The notes under the pieces were generated by a model. It was not told the origin of the DNA and made no database searches. It saw only the letters and a list, made by a program, of their open reading frames with translations. Below are positions 35,536 through 55,051 of a stretch of 64,000 nucleotides of DNA, one piece after another (positions within the stretch are counted from its first letter, which is position 1; each line of letters starts with the position of its first letter). This stretch comes from Triglochin maritima. Lineage: Eukaryota > Streptophyta > Magnoliopsida > Alismatales > Juncaginaceae. The DNA lies in the NCBI GenBank assembly GCA_963682175.1, contig OY821784.1, positions 33,089,621-33,153,620 of the forward strand, given 5' to 3'. Both the position numbers and the translations under genes were made by a program.

Positions 35536-35705
35536 TCTGTTTGCTGCCTTTAAGTTTCGAGGAAAGAAACTCTTTTCCTTAAAGTTTATTACGCATCATA
35601 AGAATTGAAATTACAAAGACAAACAATCGAGCTGAAAAACGTATAGAAATCAAGCCATGCCTTTTATTCATCACTCCAACTTATCAATTTTTTTTATATA
35701 TTTCT

Positions 35706-43201
<7,496 letters not shown>

Positions 43202-43831
43202 CCTAACTATTTATAATCTAAGTTGGTAAACCATAGGACGCAAATATGCAAAAAATGAGAGAAGGAAGATGGAGTTGAAGTAATTGCATTTGGACCCTTG
43301 GTAAAATAGTATGTGAGTGAACGTTTTGTGTTTCTAATCTTTTGCACGAATTGGTCCTTGTACGCAAGTGGAGATTTTGTGTATTTTATTCTTTGTAAAA
43401 TACATAGACCAGGTTTTTAAGATGGGATTTTGTTAGAATACCCTTTGTATGATTATTTTCCAAAGTATTCTTCGTGTTCTTATATTTGCTTAAAATATTA
43501 TCTATGTTATTTCGTTGAGTTCTTCCCGATCATTGACAAAAGAACCTACAATCGTCATATTTAATTTGGTGTGATTTCAAGGAAATTACTAAGCTAACAT
43601 CTTAGTTTATTACGCCATGGATTAGCTTAGATGTATTTATATAGAAGACTTGGGTTCTTTTTTTAATCTAAACATCAAAGATGTCCCAAATTAATGTTCT
43701 AATTTAGACGTCTACCACAATCATTTGTGCAGCTCATAAAACAATTAGAGGTGTATCGTAATGTTTCTTGAAATAGTAACAAAAGGATGGCGATGTCGGA
43801 TTTTAGCATTTAGATGGTCTTGTAGCATGAA
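43202..43831. other. GRX-C upstream region
   Basis: About 635 bp lies between the GRX-C ATG and solo LTR D. A ttataaatag word lies only about 5-15 bp from the ATG (minus strand), too close to be a convincing TATA box. Nothing else is recognised. Confidence 0.4.
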
Positions 43832-43836
43832 GGTAA

Positions 43837-45590
43837 TGTTACATCCTAACCCTTGATTAATGGGTTGATTGTGTTTTAGGTGGAGGATTAGAAGAGGTGG
43901 AGGTGGAGGGCTGAGATTGATTGGGTGGTGTTGAGGTTGATGGTGGAGATGAGGGGAGGTGTTTGAGTAGGTGGGTGTTCTCTCTCTCTCTCTCACTCGT
44001 GCATTCCTCTCTCTCACTCAAGTCTCTCTCTCTCTCTCTCTCTCTCTTGATCTGCAGCTCTCTGAGGCGAGGAGGAGCTCGAGGCTCGCCGGATCGTGTG
44101 GTTTGAGGCTCGCTGGATCGTGTGGCCGGAGGAAGGTGATCGCATTCGGGTTTCGCCGAAGAGAATAGTTTTGCGAGGAAGCTCGCAGGGATTCTTCGAA
44201 GGCTTCTTCAAGCCATAAGGTATGCCAAGCTTTAGTCTAATCCTCCTTTTAGCCTTTGCGAGGGTTGGAGTGGCCGACGGTAGGCCGGAAGGCTCGTCGT
44301 GAACCTTGCAGCAGCTTTTCTGCTCTGCAACGGTCGACCGGTCGTAGTGTGAATCGGGCGAAAACCCTTGCACCGGTCGAACGATACTCTTCGAGTGGTC
44401 GACCGGTGGTACGTTTTTGCAAGGGAAAAAGGCTCTGGGTGTTTTCGGTCGAACGGGTCCCCTTTTGCCGGTCGACCGAAAGCACTGTTGTAGGTCGGTT
44501 GGGGGTGTTGACCATCTAAACGGTCGACCGCTCATTGACTTCGTCCAACCGGAACTTAAGTTAACTTATTGGCCGGTCGACCGGGAGTGTGGTTTCGGTC
44601 GACCGTGTAGTGCGGATTGTTTGTGAGTTTTACTGATGGCCCCGTATGCCAAACCCCGAGAGGAAACCCCGTATGCCAAACCCCTAAAATATGAACATAA
44701 TATGCATATATGAACATGAAATGAAGAATGCAGTAAGGGCATATCAATCTCCTGTGCACACAAGGCACCGCCGGAAAACATCGGCAACAACAACACACGT
44801 GCACACAAGGCACCGCCGGAAAATCAACGGCCACGGGTCTCAAGGGTCCTCTCACCCCAACCCCAAAATCACACGTGCACACAAGACACCCGCTTCGTAA
44901 AGCCACGACAACGTGCACAAAAGGCACCCGCTCCGTAGAGCCACAACTATGACCCTCCTCTCAGGCCGGCAATGTCTGTACCGTGGCCCCAAAAAAAGGC
45001 CGGAGACCCGTTGCCCTCGAGGCGGATCCAACCACACACGACACAAGCATCCATATGCAAACAGTGCCCAAACGGTCGAACGGAAGACCCCAAACGGTCG
45101 ACCGAACACCCCTACAATTCCGCAGAAAAACCGAAATAACGTCCAACCGGTCGAACGGCAAAGGGGAACCGTTCGACCGAAATCCAACAGGGAAATCCTC
45201 TCTTGCTCAAAAAGCACCAACGGTCGAACGACCTAAAAATCACGGTCGACCGATTCCCACCACTAAAACTCACAAACAATCCGCAGTAAGAGGTGGTGAC
45301 GGAGGACATATTCATCTTTTATGTCAGGTCGTGCACGTCAGTAGGAGGTGGTGACGGAGGACAGGAGCACCCAGACAAGATCCTGTCTTTTTGTTCTTCG
45401 AGGTGTATGATTTTCTCTTGTACATATATAGGTTGTATATCTTTTGTGTTGGGTTGTAATCATCCTTGACTCTTGTATTGCACAGTTTACCACCTTATAT
45501 GATATATATATTCGTGGTTTGGTGACGACCCCAGTGTTGATTCTTATTTGTTTTAAAGTTTTCATTTTTCCGCTGTTTCGGGGCGTTACA
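43837..45590 (+). mobile_element. Solo LTR D of the CGGTCGACCG family, 1754 bp
   Basis: The LTR begins tgttacatcctaaccc and ends cggggcgttaca, flanked by the perfect 5 bp duplication ggtaa (43832-43836 and 45591-45595). It has the family CT-rich leader, seven perfect CGGTCGACCG copies and a 3' end like elements A, C and E. A central block (44633-45263) is inverted relative to the other LTRs. It lies 636 bp upstream of the GRX-C start codon. Confidence 0.88.
44612..45284. repeat. 21 bp perfect inverted repeat around a flipped LTR block
   Basis: gcggattgtttgtgagtttta (44612-44632) and its exact complement (45264-45284) bracket sequence that reads in the opposite sense to sister LTRs. For example, cccgtatgccaaacccc here is gtttggcatacgggg in element A. 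Just outside the right boundary ggtggtgacggaggaca occurs twice (45292 and 45347). Confidence 0.85.
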
Positions 45591-45595
45591 GGTAA

Positions 45596-46212
45596 TCGAT
45601 GAATGGACTTAAGCAAATATTGGAAAATATAAGTCGCATGGAAGTACTTACGGAACAAATTCTTTATTGAGTAGAATTTGTCTCATTCCTGCAAAAAGTC
45701 AATTGTCTGAACTCTGAACATTTAAACAACTTGATATCACATTCATTTTCATATATAAAATTGCTTAGTTCTATGTGGTAACATGTTGTATTTCGGGAGG
45801 TTATACTAGAGAGAAAACCTTCATATAAGTGTAGATTCCCGACTTCCCTTTCTGCTTGCTGAAAAAACCTTCATTTATTTATATCTATGTTGGACTGTTA
45901 TGTAAACATATAAGTGCTTTCTCTTTATCAAGTATGAACACCTTGAAAACTTATGTAGAGAGACTTTCTTTAGCTCTCTTAATTAGTCAATTAATGTGCT
46001 ATGCTTTAGTTGGAAGGCATTTCAATGACACAATTTGCTTTTGTGCATTCAAATATGTACACTTAGGTGATGTATTTATACCTATCTACAGACTTTTGTT
46101 TCACATAAGAATTCTAATGCGTTGGTCGTCTTAGTTTCGCATGAGAGGATGCTCATAAATTACTTTGTTAGAGAAGAAACAACAGCAACAACGCCATTTG
46201 AGAGAATGAAAG
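45596..46212. other. Spacer containing a glutaredoxin 3'-flank duplicate
   Basis: 46019-46112 matches 4966-5068. No exon 3 or 4 follows, because the hAT element starts at 46221. The small open frame at 45856-46134 overlaps this flank and is not considered a gene. Confidence 0.55.
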
Positions 46213-46220
46213 GCTACTAG

Positions 46221-49200
46221 TAGGGGTGGCAATTTCGGGTTTCGGGTCGTGTTCGGGTCGACCCGAATTGACACGAATTAAAATTTCTTCAACCCGAACA
46301 CGGACACGAACACAATTTTTTTAATAATGGCCGACCCGAACCCGAACACGAAATTGTAAACCTAAACACGAACACGAAACTGGTAACCCGATCTGACACG
46401 AATTGACACGAACTGTTTTCGTGTTGATTCGACTTCGTGTTCGGGTAGACCCGAATTGACACGAACTGAATTCATGTTCGTGTCAATTGACACGAATTGA
46501 CCTGAATTAACACAAATTGACCTGAACAAAAGATATTCAAATTCAAGCACCAAATGATATGCACAACCTATCAAATTCAAAGCACAACCTATTAAGTAGA
46601 GTATGTAAGTATTTTATAACCCCACAAATGATATGCACAACAAATGATAGCAACAAATGATATGGAAATTCAAATTGCACAACCGAAACATGTAGTTTGA
46701 AGTTACAATAAAACAAGTACGTTCATGTTTCAAAACAAATCATCATGTTACAATAAAATAAGTACTTTCGAGTTTCAAAACAACATATTTAAATCACTTT
46801 CGGTTCGTTTCAACAATAATAAAAAAGATCTACGTCAACACCATGAAAGCATTATTGTCTCCACTCCACATTCCTTGTGATCAGATTCAACCTGTTAGAA
46901 GATTAGTAGAGAAATAAAAAAACATATTAATCAATCAACTTTTTGTTAAATGAAAAATCTAAAGATTCACAAACCTGAATGAGAATTAATTCCTTCTTCC
47001 GTGAAGTTATCAACATCCACACTGTCTTTGTCACTTCCTTGAACCACCACAAAATCTTGTGTGAGATTGTTGATATCTTGATCGATCTTCGAATCACCTA
47101 GTTAAAAGCCATTACAAGTAGAAATAAGTTTCAATTTATTTCATGTTAATATCTCTATATGTACATGCAAGTTTGACCAAAATGAATATGAAAAATAGTA
47201 AGGAATAAGGATGACCTTTATCTCCAAATAGCCAATCTCGAGTGCAAATTATTGCTTCAATTGTTTCTGGCTTAAGAGAGCTACGAAACTGATCCAAAAC
47301 ACGACCACCAATACTAAAGGCAGCTTCTGAAGCAACTGTTGAGACCGGAATCGCAAGGATATCACAAGCCATAGCAGCGACAATTGGATAACGATTTTTA
47401 TTTAACTTCCAAAATGCAAGGACATCTACTTCATCCTGTCTACTCATCCTAGGCTCCTCAAGGTAGAGGTCTAGTTGTGACTTCGTGGAATTTATGTTCT
47501 CTACAGACACATTGTCAAATTCCTACAATCAAAAGATTAAATAGAACATTAGGACAACATAACATTAGTAGTATGACATTAAAGTGGATAAATCACCTTT
47601 AAAGGTGGGCAATTAGCATCAAAACCTTCATATATTGACTTGGACTTTTTCGGGTTGTGATCATCATCTTGGCATGAAGAATGCATACCACCATCAAAAG
47701 TGGTGGAGTAGTCGGAATAAAGAATATTTATCTTCTCATGTAGTTTGTCAACAGCCTCCTTGCCATAAAGCTTGTTGTAGATGAAGTCGACGAATTCCAA
47801 CTTGTAACGAGGATCAAATATTGAAGCAATAGCTAGTGTATCACTAAATTCAGCCCAATATTTCTGAAATTTCTCCCACATGTTGGTTGCCATAGAAGAC
47901 ATATACTCATCTCGACTCTCCATTGCATTTCTCAAAGCAGAATAACAATATATAATAACTGGAAAATACAACGACGAAGTTGGGTACTCAGTTCCAGAGA
48001 ATGTCACAGTGGCTTCATAAAAAACCTTCAAAAATTTGTGCACATTTTCAATCCTCTCCCACTCCTCACTTGATGGACATTTACTATAGTTTGAATCAAT
48101 CAAGGCCAAATGCTGAAATACACGACGATAAAATAAAGCACTATCAAGCATGAGATATGTAGAATTTCATCGGGTCGCCACATCTTGACACAAACCTCTT
48201 TTACCCTCGATAGAGACTAATCTAACACATTCAAGAAACTTCAACTTTCTAACTTGAGAACCTTTAACGTACTTCACACTCTCCCGTACTTTCTCAACCG
48301 AGGAGTCGATTCCCTTCAAACCGTCTTTGCAAGAACCACTACAAGTAATAGAATAGAATTAAAATCACAACAAATCACAACAAAGTAATAGAATAGACTG
48401 GAATTAAAATCACCACAAGGTCATTGACATTCCACGTCTACTTCTTATATCTTATACAATTAAAAGTTTCAAATCATTCAATATAAAAAGTCAAAAACCA
48501 TCACAACTAGAACAGAAACATTGACTAACACGATTCAAATGTAGATGGTCAATAACAAATATCAAGTTGGAGGATATAAATGAATATTGTTCAACAAAAT
48601 AGCCTAACATTAGACATGAACTAGGAATTCAATTTTTTTTTGAAGTTCTAGAAGCAAGGTATTATTACTCGTGACTATGTGGGTGATAATTCACAATTTT
48701 CATCTCACTGCACTAGACCTATCCTGGTTCCAGAAGGTAAGATACAAAGATGTAATATACAACATGTTCTAACAGGAATTAGAGTGAGGTACCAATTTCA
48801 TGTCCATGTATGAAGTCAATTAAGCTTCATTCTAGATGGAAAAAAATTATAATGTAGAAAACAACTCGATAAAGATCACCTAATGATTTCCAACAATCCC
48901 CAATCTCCTCCCTTCCTTTACAATAACCCCTCCTGAAGCCCCAAACTCGCAACCCACCACCTTCCCCTCCCATTTCCAAACTAACAACCAAAATTATTAT
49001 AAACTCGATATAAATAACCAACATTACTCCAAGATCTCGCTGCGTATAAAAAGACCCGATCGAAATACAACATCAAAATCAACTTGTGGGAGGTTGAACT
49101 GTATTTTACTTATTTCTGGTACATGGGATCGGTCGTTGGTAACAACTCTGGTTCGTCGGGACTAGGGAACAGGACAGAAAAAATGGGTAAGAAATGTACC

Positions 49201-49741
49201 TTGATGGCGAGCAGGAGTGGACGGTGGGAGGGCGAGAAGCAAGGACGATGGGAGGACGAGACGTGAGGACGACGACACTTCTTCTGTGGAGGACGACGAC
49301 ACCGCGAGATCGTAGGGGATTTGGGGCACGACCGCACGAGAGATCAAGAGAGGACGAGAGACGGAGAGATCGGCGACGAGAGACGGAGAGATCAGCGACG
49401 AGAGACGGAGTGAGAGCCTGAGAGGGGAGGTGAGGGCGTGAGGATGAGGCACTAGGCGGCGGGTGTTAATTCCGTGGGGAGTGAGGGAGGCAAGACGAAT
49501 GAATATGTTATATGATGTTTAGGGTTAGGGTTTTTTACGAAATTGAATTTCAGGTAATTCGGGTCGACACGAATTACCCGAGACCAGAAAGATATGGACC
49601 CGGACACGACCCGAATTAGATTTCGTGTAGTTCGGGTCGACCCGAAATCAACCCGAACCCGAATTAAGCCAACCCGAACCCGAAATTTTTGTGTCGTGTT
49701 CGGGTTCGAATTTCGGGTCATGACCCGAATTGCCACCCCTA
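46221..49741. mobile_element. hAT transposon, 3.5 kb, decayed
   Basis: The ends taggggtggcaatt / aattgccacccct(a) are classic plant hAT termini, flanked by a perfect 8 bp duplication gctactag (46213-46220 and 49742-49749). Subterminal regions are packed with cgggt / acccgaat / gacacgaa words in both orientations. A minus-strand transposase pseudogene occupies 47136-48350. The N-terminal zinc-finger part of the transposase is not found, and 48360-49450 looks noncoding. Confidence 0.92.
47136..48350 (-). pseudogene. hAT transposase, C-terminal two thirds
   Basis: Reading leftward, the blocks are VRESVKYVKGSQVRKLKF (about 48290-48240), then TR-stop-NSTY with TGA in place of the conserved Trp of TRWNSTY (about 48165), then 48151-47579 with LDSALFYRRVFQ, FYEATVTFSGTEYPT and FDPRYKLEF, an intron, and 47510-47136. 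The last carries the dimerisation domain (LDLYLEEPRM, DVLAFWKLNKNRYPIVAAMA, STVASEAAFSIGGRVLD, CTRDWL). The catalytic N-terminal part is missing and the Trp-to-stop change breaks the frame, so it is nonfunctional. Confidence 0.9.
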
Positions 49742-49749
49742 GCTACTAG

Positions 49750-50425
49750 CTTGTACTTCGGGTAAAACTTATTGTAATCCGACTTCTTGTAAGCACCTTT
49801 AAAGCATGACAAGTTCACAAAAATTTTAACTTCATTTCAAATATATATTCAGGTTGTGCTTTATTGGTTGTTGCGTGTTATGTGGAGTTTCGTTTGTTTG
49901 TTGGTTGTATAATAATGATTAGTATGCGTTTTTTTGGGTGGATTAATAACGTTTGATTTGTTACAAAATATGTGCTCCAGCATGAATTGGTATTTCCGCG
50001 ATGATTGCCACTGGTCAATTAGGTACTTAATTAGGCCAATTGGGTACTTAATTAATTAAGAAGGAAAGAAAAACCTCCAGCAGAATGGGAGAATGCTACG
50101 GAATAGGTGATTGCTGGATCATTGTTTGAAACGTACACCAAAAGAGAGGTGTTCGTGTGTCTGGGAGATGCCCAGAGTCGAAGGGTTTGGCTTGCAAGCG
50201 AGCTTATAAAGTTTGAAAAAGAAAACGACTACGACTAAGTATCTATGATTTGAAAAAGGTTCGGTTCTAATTTTATGTTAAAACTAAATTAAATTGTGCT
50301 TTATTTGTTATTGCAGGATAGGAGTGCATCTGGCATGTGTAGGTTGCAATGGGAATGAAGGATTTGTAAGTGGTTGCCACAACAAAAGGCATTTGATGGT
50401 CCATTTGTGAATCTTAATAAGAAGG
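49750..50425. other. Duplicated segment matching 3.4-3.85 kb
   Basis: From 49985 the sequence (tgattgccactggtcaatta onward) matches 3398-3840, then is interrupted by MULE-2 at 50426 and resumes at 55056. Together with 46019-46112 it is colinear with a minus-strand glutaredoxin unit whose exons are gone. Confidence 0.6.
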
Positions 50426-50578
50426 GAATTGTTATTCGTCGTCCGTAAATTACTTAAATCGACCGTGCCAAATATCATTTTGTCATTCACATTCCATTTA
50501 ATACCAATTTCGTCTCGTCTTTTAAAATACGGCTTTTGTCGCAGTTTTTCTCACTCTACCAGCACCAATACCAAGGAA

Positions 50579-52446
50579 ATGTCTGGCGAAATGTCTGTAT
50601 CCGGCGGGGTAAGTTACCAAATTTTTTTTCTTTCAAAGGGGCGACTGAACCAGACGGCCCTCTATGGGGGAGGCGTCTAATCTAGACGCCCTTTTTTTAA
50701 TTTTTTAAATTTTACATGGTGTGTTATTTCAAATTATTTCAGGTTCCGTTGCAAGATTTCGGTGGTGACGGGTAGATTACAGTGAACTTTTTGTAAATCA
50801 ACAAGTATTTCCAACATACGAGGACACGACAACATGGGCGAGACAAGTTGTCATCGGAGCCGACTTTTTTTTGGTAGTATCCTCCTATAAATGACAACGA
50901 GATGGTCGGATGACTTGTTATCTGAGATGAGATCGTAGAAAAGAATTGGGATCCCGAGATATGGATATTGCAGTACGGAAGAACACGAAAAAAATTGTTG
51001 CGGATGTTGTTTTTTGATAACGGTGGTCGAGCGACGGGAGAGTGGTAGATGGGTCATAGTTACTGATAGTTCTCATGGTCAGCACAACCTTGCACTTTAT
51101 CTAGAGGGTCACCGACAGATCAACGGTCTTAGTCTTAGGGCCAAGAAAATTGTTCGTGATATGACTGAAGCACAAACAAAACCGTGTAACATCTTATTGG
51201 TTGTAAAAGCCAAATTCCCGGAGGATAGTCCGAATTAGAGACATTTATAACTGTAGAGAGTACATGAGGAGGGTGAAATATGAAGATAGGAATCCCGCTC
51301 AGCAGTTTCTGCATCAGGCAGTGCAGTATCAGTACTTGTATTGAATTATGACGGATGAAGAAACTAATGTCATCACTCACACATTCGTGGCACATCCAAC
51401 GTCAGTTAAGTTGTTATGCACATACCTTTTGGCAATTTGGATGGATTCCACGTACAAAACGAACAAGTACAAGATGTCTTTGTTCAAGATGGTTAGGGTG
51501 ACACCAACAAACATGAACTTCCTTATCGGCTATACAATTATGAAGAATGAGACCGAGTGTAGTTACCGGTGGGTATTGGAGAAGTTAAGAGATTTGTTAT
51601 GCAATATTGTCAACTCTACTGCAATAATAACGGATTAGGAGTTAGCCTTATGCGACTAGTGAGAGAGGTATTTCCTAACTCTGCTCATTTGCTTTGCACC
51701 TGACATATTAACAAGGACGTAGATAATTACGCATACCACACATTCGGCATGAACAGGCAGATAGAAGAGAGTTTTAAGTGTGGAAAGTAGAGGAAGGTCA
51801 TGCTTTCTACTTCAGAGAACGAGTATAATAGAGATGTGTCTATTCTGAAAGATGCGTATAGGTCTTGGCTGACTATCACAGAGTATGTGGATGGGACGTG
51901 GTTAGTGCATAAAGAAAAGTTTGTGTTGAATTGTACGAACAAAGTCCTTTATTTCAGCAACACTACTTCAGAGAACGAGTTTGTTGCGGATGCTTTGCAT
52001 TGTGGTGAAGACAATTGGTTTGACGCACGTCGTGTGATTTCTAATGAGAGAGGGGCGCATCCCATTTATGAGCACATTTATTATGACAGTGTGGTACAAG
52101 CTTGTCAGTGAATTGATTGGGGCAGAGGATATTATGGTGACGATCACTATATGGAGATTATTTGCGACTTGTTCCCGATTGCCAATTTTTACAAGTGTGC
52201 AGTTATGTGCTTCGGACTTAGAGATAATGGTTCGTTATACTTGTGTATTACAATACTACCTTGGGAGAGCCCGTCTACCATGACAAAGTCATGCAGAGAG
52301 TTGACCATTGCTCATTTAGGGATTCCCAGTACGTACCTCCTATATTGATGTTGTGGTTTCAAATTCGAGATCAGAGTGTTGTTGGATGGGAGCTGGAGTA
52401 CGAACAAAGAAGAGCCTATTGGGAGCAGTTACGTAGTAGTTATTGA
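50579..52446 (+). pseudogene. MULE transposase (broken)
   Basis: Exon 1 ATG 50579 (MSGEMSVSGG) is followed by an intron ending in ttatttcag (50740). Recognisable blocks are KPCNILLVVKAKFPEDSPN (about 51180), DSTYKTNKYKMSLFKMVRV with the catalytic Asp (about 51447), YRWVLEKLRDLL and IITD-stop-ELALCD (51632, TAG between), a CRFH-like region, and LVHKEKFVLNCTNKVLYF (about 51905). The last 400 bp end at 52446 with a PP...W...W layout that may be the OTU-like tail found in some MULE proteins; this is weak. Several frameshifts and stops are present. Confidence 0.82.
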
Positions 52447-52658
52447 TTGTAACGTGTAATTTGTATTGGATTTTTAATGTGTAATATGTTCGTATATTAT
52501 ATCGTGCTACTTTTTTATCAGATTTCAAATTTCAAATGCAATTATATACAGCAAACAATGAAAAGATATATTCGTCATAATTAATAAGAGCACAACAGAT
52601 AAACAAATACAAATAAAAAAGTACATAGGGTACAAGCCGACTACAACTACGAGTACAA

Positions 52659-53325
52659 CTACGCCTCATCCTCCGAGTCATGGTCAAAAATGTCTAATTG
52701 ATTGTTCCACGAGTGTATGAATCCCTCCCACTCTACACATGCAAATCTCGTCTCGTCGTTCGGCATCAGGTCTCTATGATCCAAGAATGGTTGCGCAATC
52801 TGTATCGTTTTTCTCATCCACTGTATATAAGAGCAAAATAAGCATCAATTAACAATGATAATGAAATATCATAATATAAATTGATTAATAAGCCTACCGC
52901 ATCGGCACATGTCCTATCCAGTGGTCTCTCAGGTTTCTCCACGATACCGCGCACGAGAAAGATATGTGAGTACTTACAAAACCAAGTCAAATAATCTGCA
53001 TCACAAGTGGAAGGATCGCGGCTACATGCGAGATCGGCAACATGAAGTCGGGCTCCTCTTGGGAATGTGTGCCAAATCGATTCCACGGTCGAAGCGGGGT
53101 GCCTAAGGTCATATGACGTCGAAGTCTCAGACCGCACTGCATGCTTTGGCATCGGGATGTCCATTGGGATCACCTACACATATCCTAACTGACGCAAGAC
53201 ACAATCAAGCATATAGGGCTCGATGATATCCCGACAACGAATATAACTACCCATCAATAAAGTCCTCGACACTTCCGCAGCAGGGTGAGGACCATAAGGT
53301 AAGCACTCCACCTAAACGTTGACAC

Positions 53326-53379
<54 letters not shown>

Positions 53380-54907
53380 CATAAATAATATAGTCTTATA
53401 CCTGCGGTGCAGTCATCTGATCTAGCCGTCTAAGAATGGAACATAGTCGGGTCTCGCTCTGGACGGTCTACATAGTCGAACGAGGATAGCATGACTCAAT
53501 GACTACCCACTACCGTTGCGGGCAGAAAGGAGGAAAGTACTCATATATCCAAGCCTGCAACAGCGTCAGACAACCCGCAATACAGGTATGCCAACGTCGC
53601 CGAACCCCATGAGTACCCATCAATGCTATATGGGTCCCTAACCTCCAATATGTCACGTGGACTGACCTTACAATCGCTCTTATTGACAAACAAGATGCAT
53701 CCGAGCAATAAGAACTGGTAGACAGTCAATTGCGTCTCATCGGGCCGCGGAGAATAATGGTGTCTGCAGAACTCGTCAATAGAATCAATGCTAACACCAC
53801 CACCACTCTAAAAGTGGCTATCATTCCCAAGGCTTGCAACGGTCACCCCGAGTAGCTCGGCTACATAGCTCTTCAGCTCGACCGTCGATGCCTGAGCACC
53901 GACCATACGACCCTCAACAGGAATGCGAAGGATCGGGACCACGTCATATAGCATGATCGTCATCTCTCCGAAAGACAGGTGGAAATAGTTCGTGTCAGGT
54001 TGCCACCGTTCCACAAACGCAGATATCAACGGCGAGACAATGTGAGTGAACATGCTCCAAGGCAAGTGACCTAAACCACTAGCAACAATGACCTCCGTGA
54101 TATCAGCACTCAAAACTGACCGCTAACTCTGCAATGTAATACATGCTCTGTTTCGATTGTGACACTTCAGAACCTTCTGATCCTCACTCGCCCAAATACT
54201 TCTAGCGATGTGGCCGCCAAAACTGGGAATCATGCTCCCATCTATTGGACCATCGGGAATCATATCAGTCACGATCCAAGAATCGTCATCAACTCTCTTC
54301 TTCTTGTGAGTTCGGGCATCCACAGTGTACGAACTGGTATCGCCAGACACAAACCTACCACTTGTACCCTTCTGAACTACATACTAAGTAGTATAATAAC
54401 TATCATGTCGTCTCTGTCATCTACCATACGCCTCCTCCCACTCCAACTCCAACCCATACCGCCCATCATCGTCACCCTCCTCATCATCGGAAACGCTTTC
54501 ATCATCAAACGGGTCATTACCTGGCTGATGATGACGTGCATATTCTCTCTCCCTCCTAACCGAAACAGATATACCCCGTCTACAGGGATGACGAGGAGTT
54601 GAATCATCTTCATTAATATAGACAACGCGTAAGGGTACTGATTTTCCTTTTCCTCCACGGTAACCTGATGACTATTAATTAAATTTTAGAAATAATTTTT
54701 CATTAAATAGATTTAAATTACTAAATTTTTAAAATTCTAATTATTATTTACTAATTACCAATTATTATTGATTAATATTAAATTAAAAGGGGGTGTGTCC
54801 AAGCCAGACGCCCCCACAATTTTTTTAAAAAATAAAAAAGGTAGAAATTTTACCGTATTCAAACGTAACGGGACGTCCACTAACTTCTTTCCTGGACTCC
54901 GAGACAT
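52659..54907 (-). pseudogene. Plant mobile domain (PMD, MAIN-like) gene, degenerate
   Basis: Exon 1 (ATG 54907, MSRSPGKKLVDVPLRLN) is followed by an acidic region (DDESVSDDEEGDDDGR, about 54500), then GPIDGSMIPSFGGHIARSIW (about 54260), and the PMD core: HLPWSMFTHIVSPLI, FVERWQPDTNYFHLSFGEMT (about 54020-53965), YDVVPILRIPVEG, TVYQFLLLGCILFVNKSD (53729) and YSWGSATLAYLYCGL. Later exons encode AWIYEYFPPF, then 53173-52814 and a short last exon ending at a TAG at 52659 (NDETRFACVEW, DIFDHDSEDEA). Stops at 54121, 53805 and elsewhere show decay. PMD proteins such as MAIN/MAIL1 act in silencing and genome stability; PMD genes inside MULEs are known. Confidence 0.82.
53327..53378. repeat. (TAA)n microsatellite in a PMD-gene intron
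   Basis: About 17 uninterrupted taa/aat units lie between PMD exons. Confidence 0.95.
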
Positions 54908-55051
54908 TATTTTGGATGATTGAGAGGAAAATGAAGAGAGAGTTGTGATGGGAGAGTGAAATGAAGAGAGATATAAATAAAAAGGAGAGAATGACAAAAT
55001 AGTAATTGACGCAGGCAATTTAAATAATTTACGGACGACGTTTAGCAATTC

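Larger units (their letters stand above)
50426..55051. mobile_element. MULE-2, 4.6 kb, with transposase and plant-mobile-domain gene
   Basis: Both ends read inward as gaattg(t/c)ta..cgtcgtccgtaaatta with further similarity (ttttgtcattc), then subterminal blocks containing cgtct...agacgccc. Flanks aataagaag and aataaaaaa give an imperfect 9 bp duplication, and the same locus without insertion is at about 3830. A transposase gene starts at 50579 on the plus strand and a plant-mobile-domain gene starts at 54907 on the minus strand, so they converge in the middle. Confidence 0.85.

Noticed and set aside
45856..46134. 92-codon plus-strand open frame
   Set aside because: Half of it is the duplicated glutaredoxin 3' flank, whose counterpart at 4968-5068 does not keep the frame open.
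49084..49452. Charged or Ser-rich open frames on both strands near the hAT right end
   Set aside because: The Arg/Asp-rich plus-strand frame comes from ggacgagagacggagagatc tandem repeats (49340-49420). It has no homology to the hAT N-terminus.
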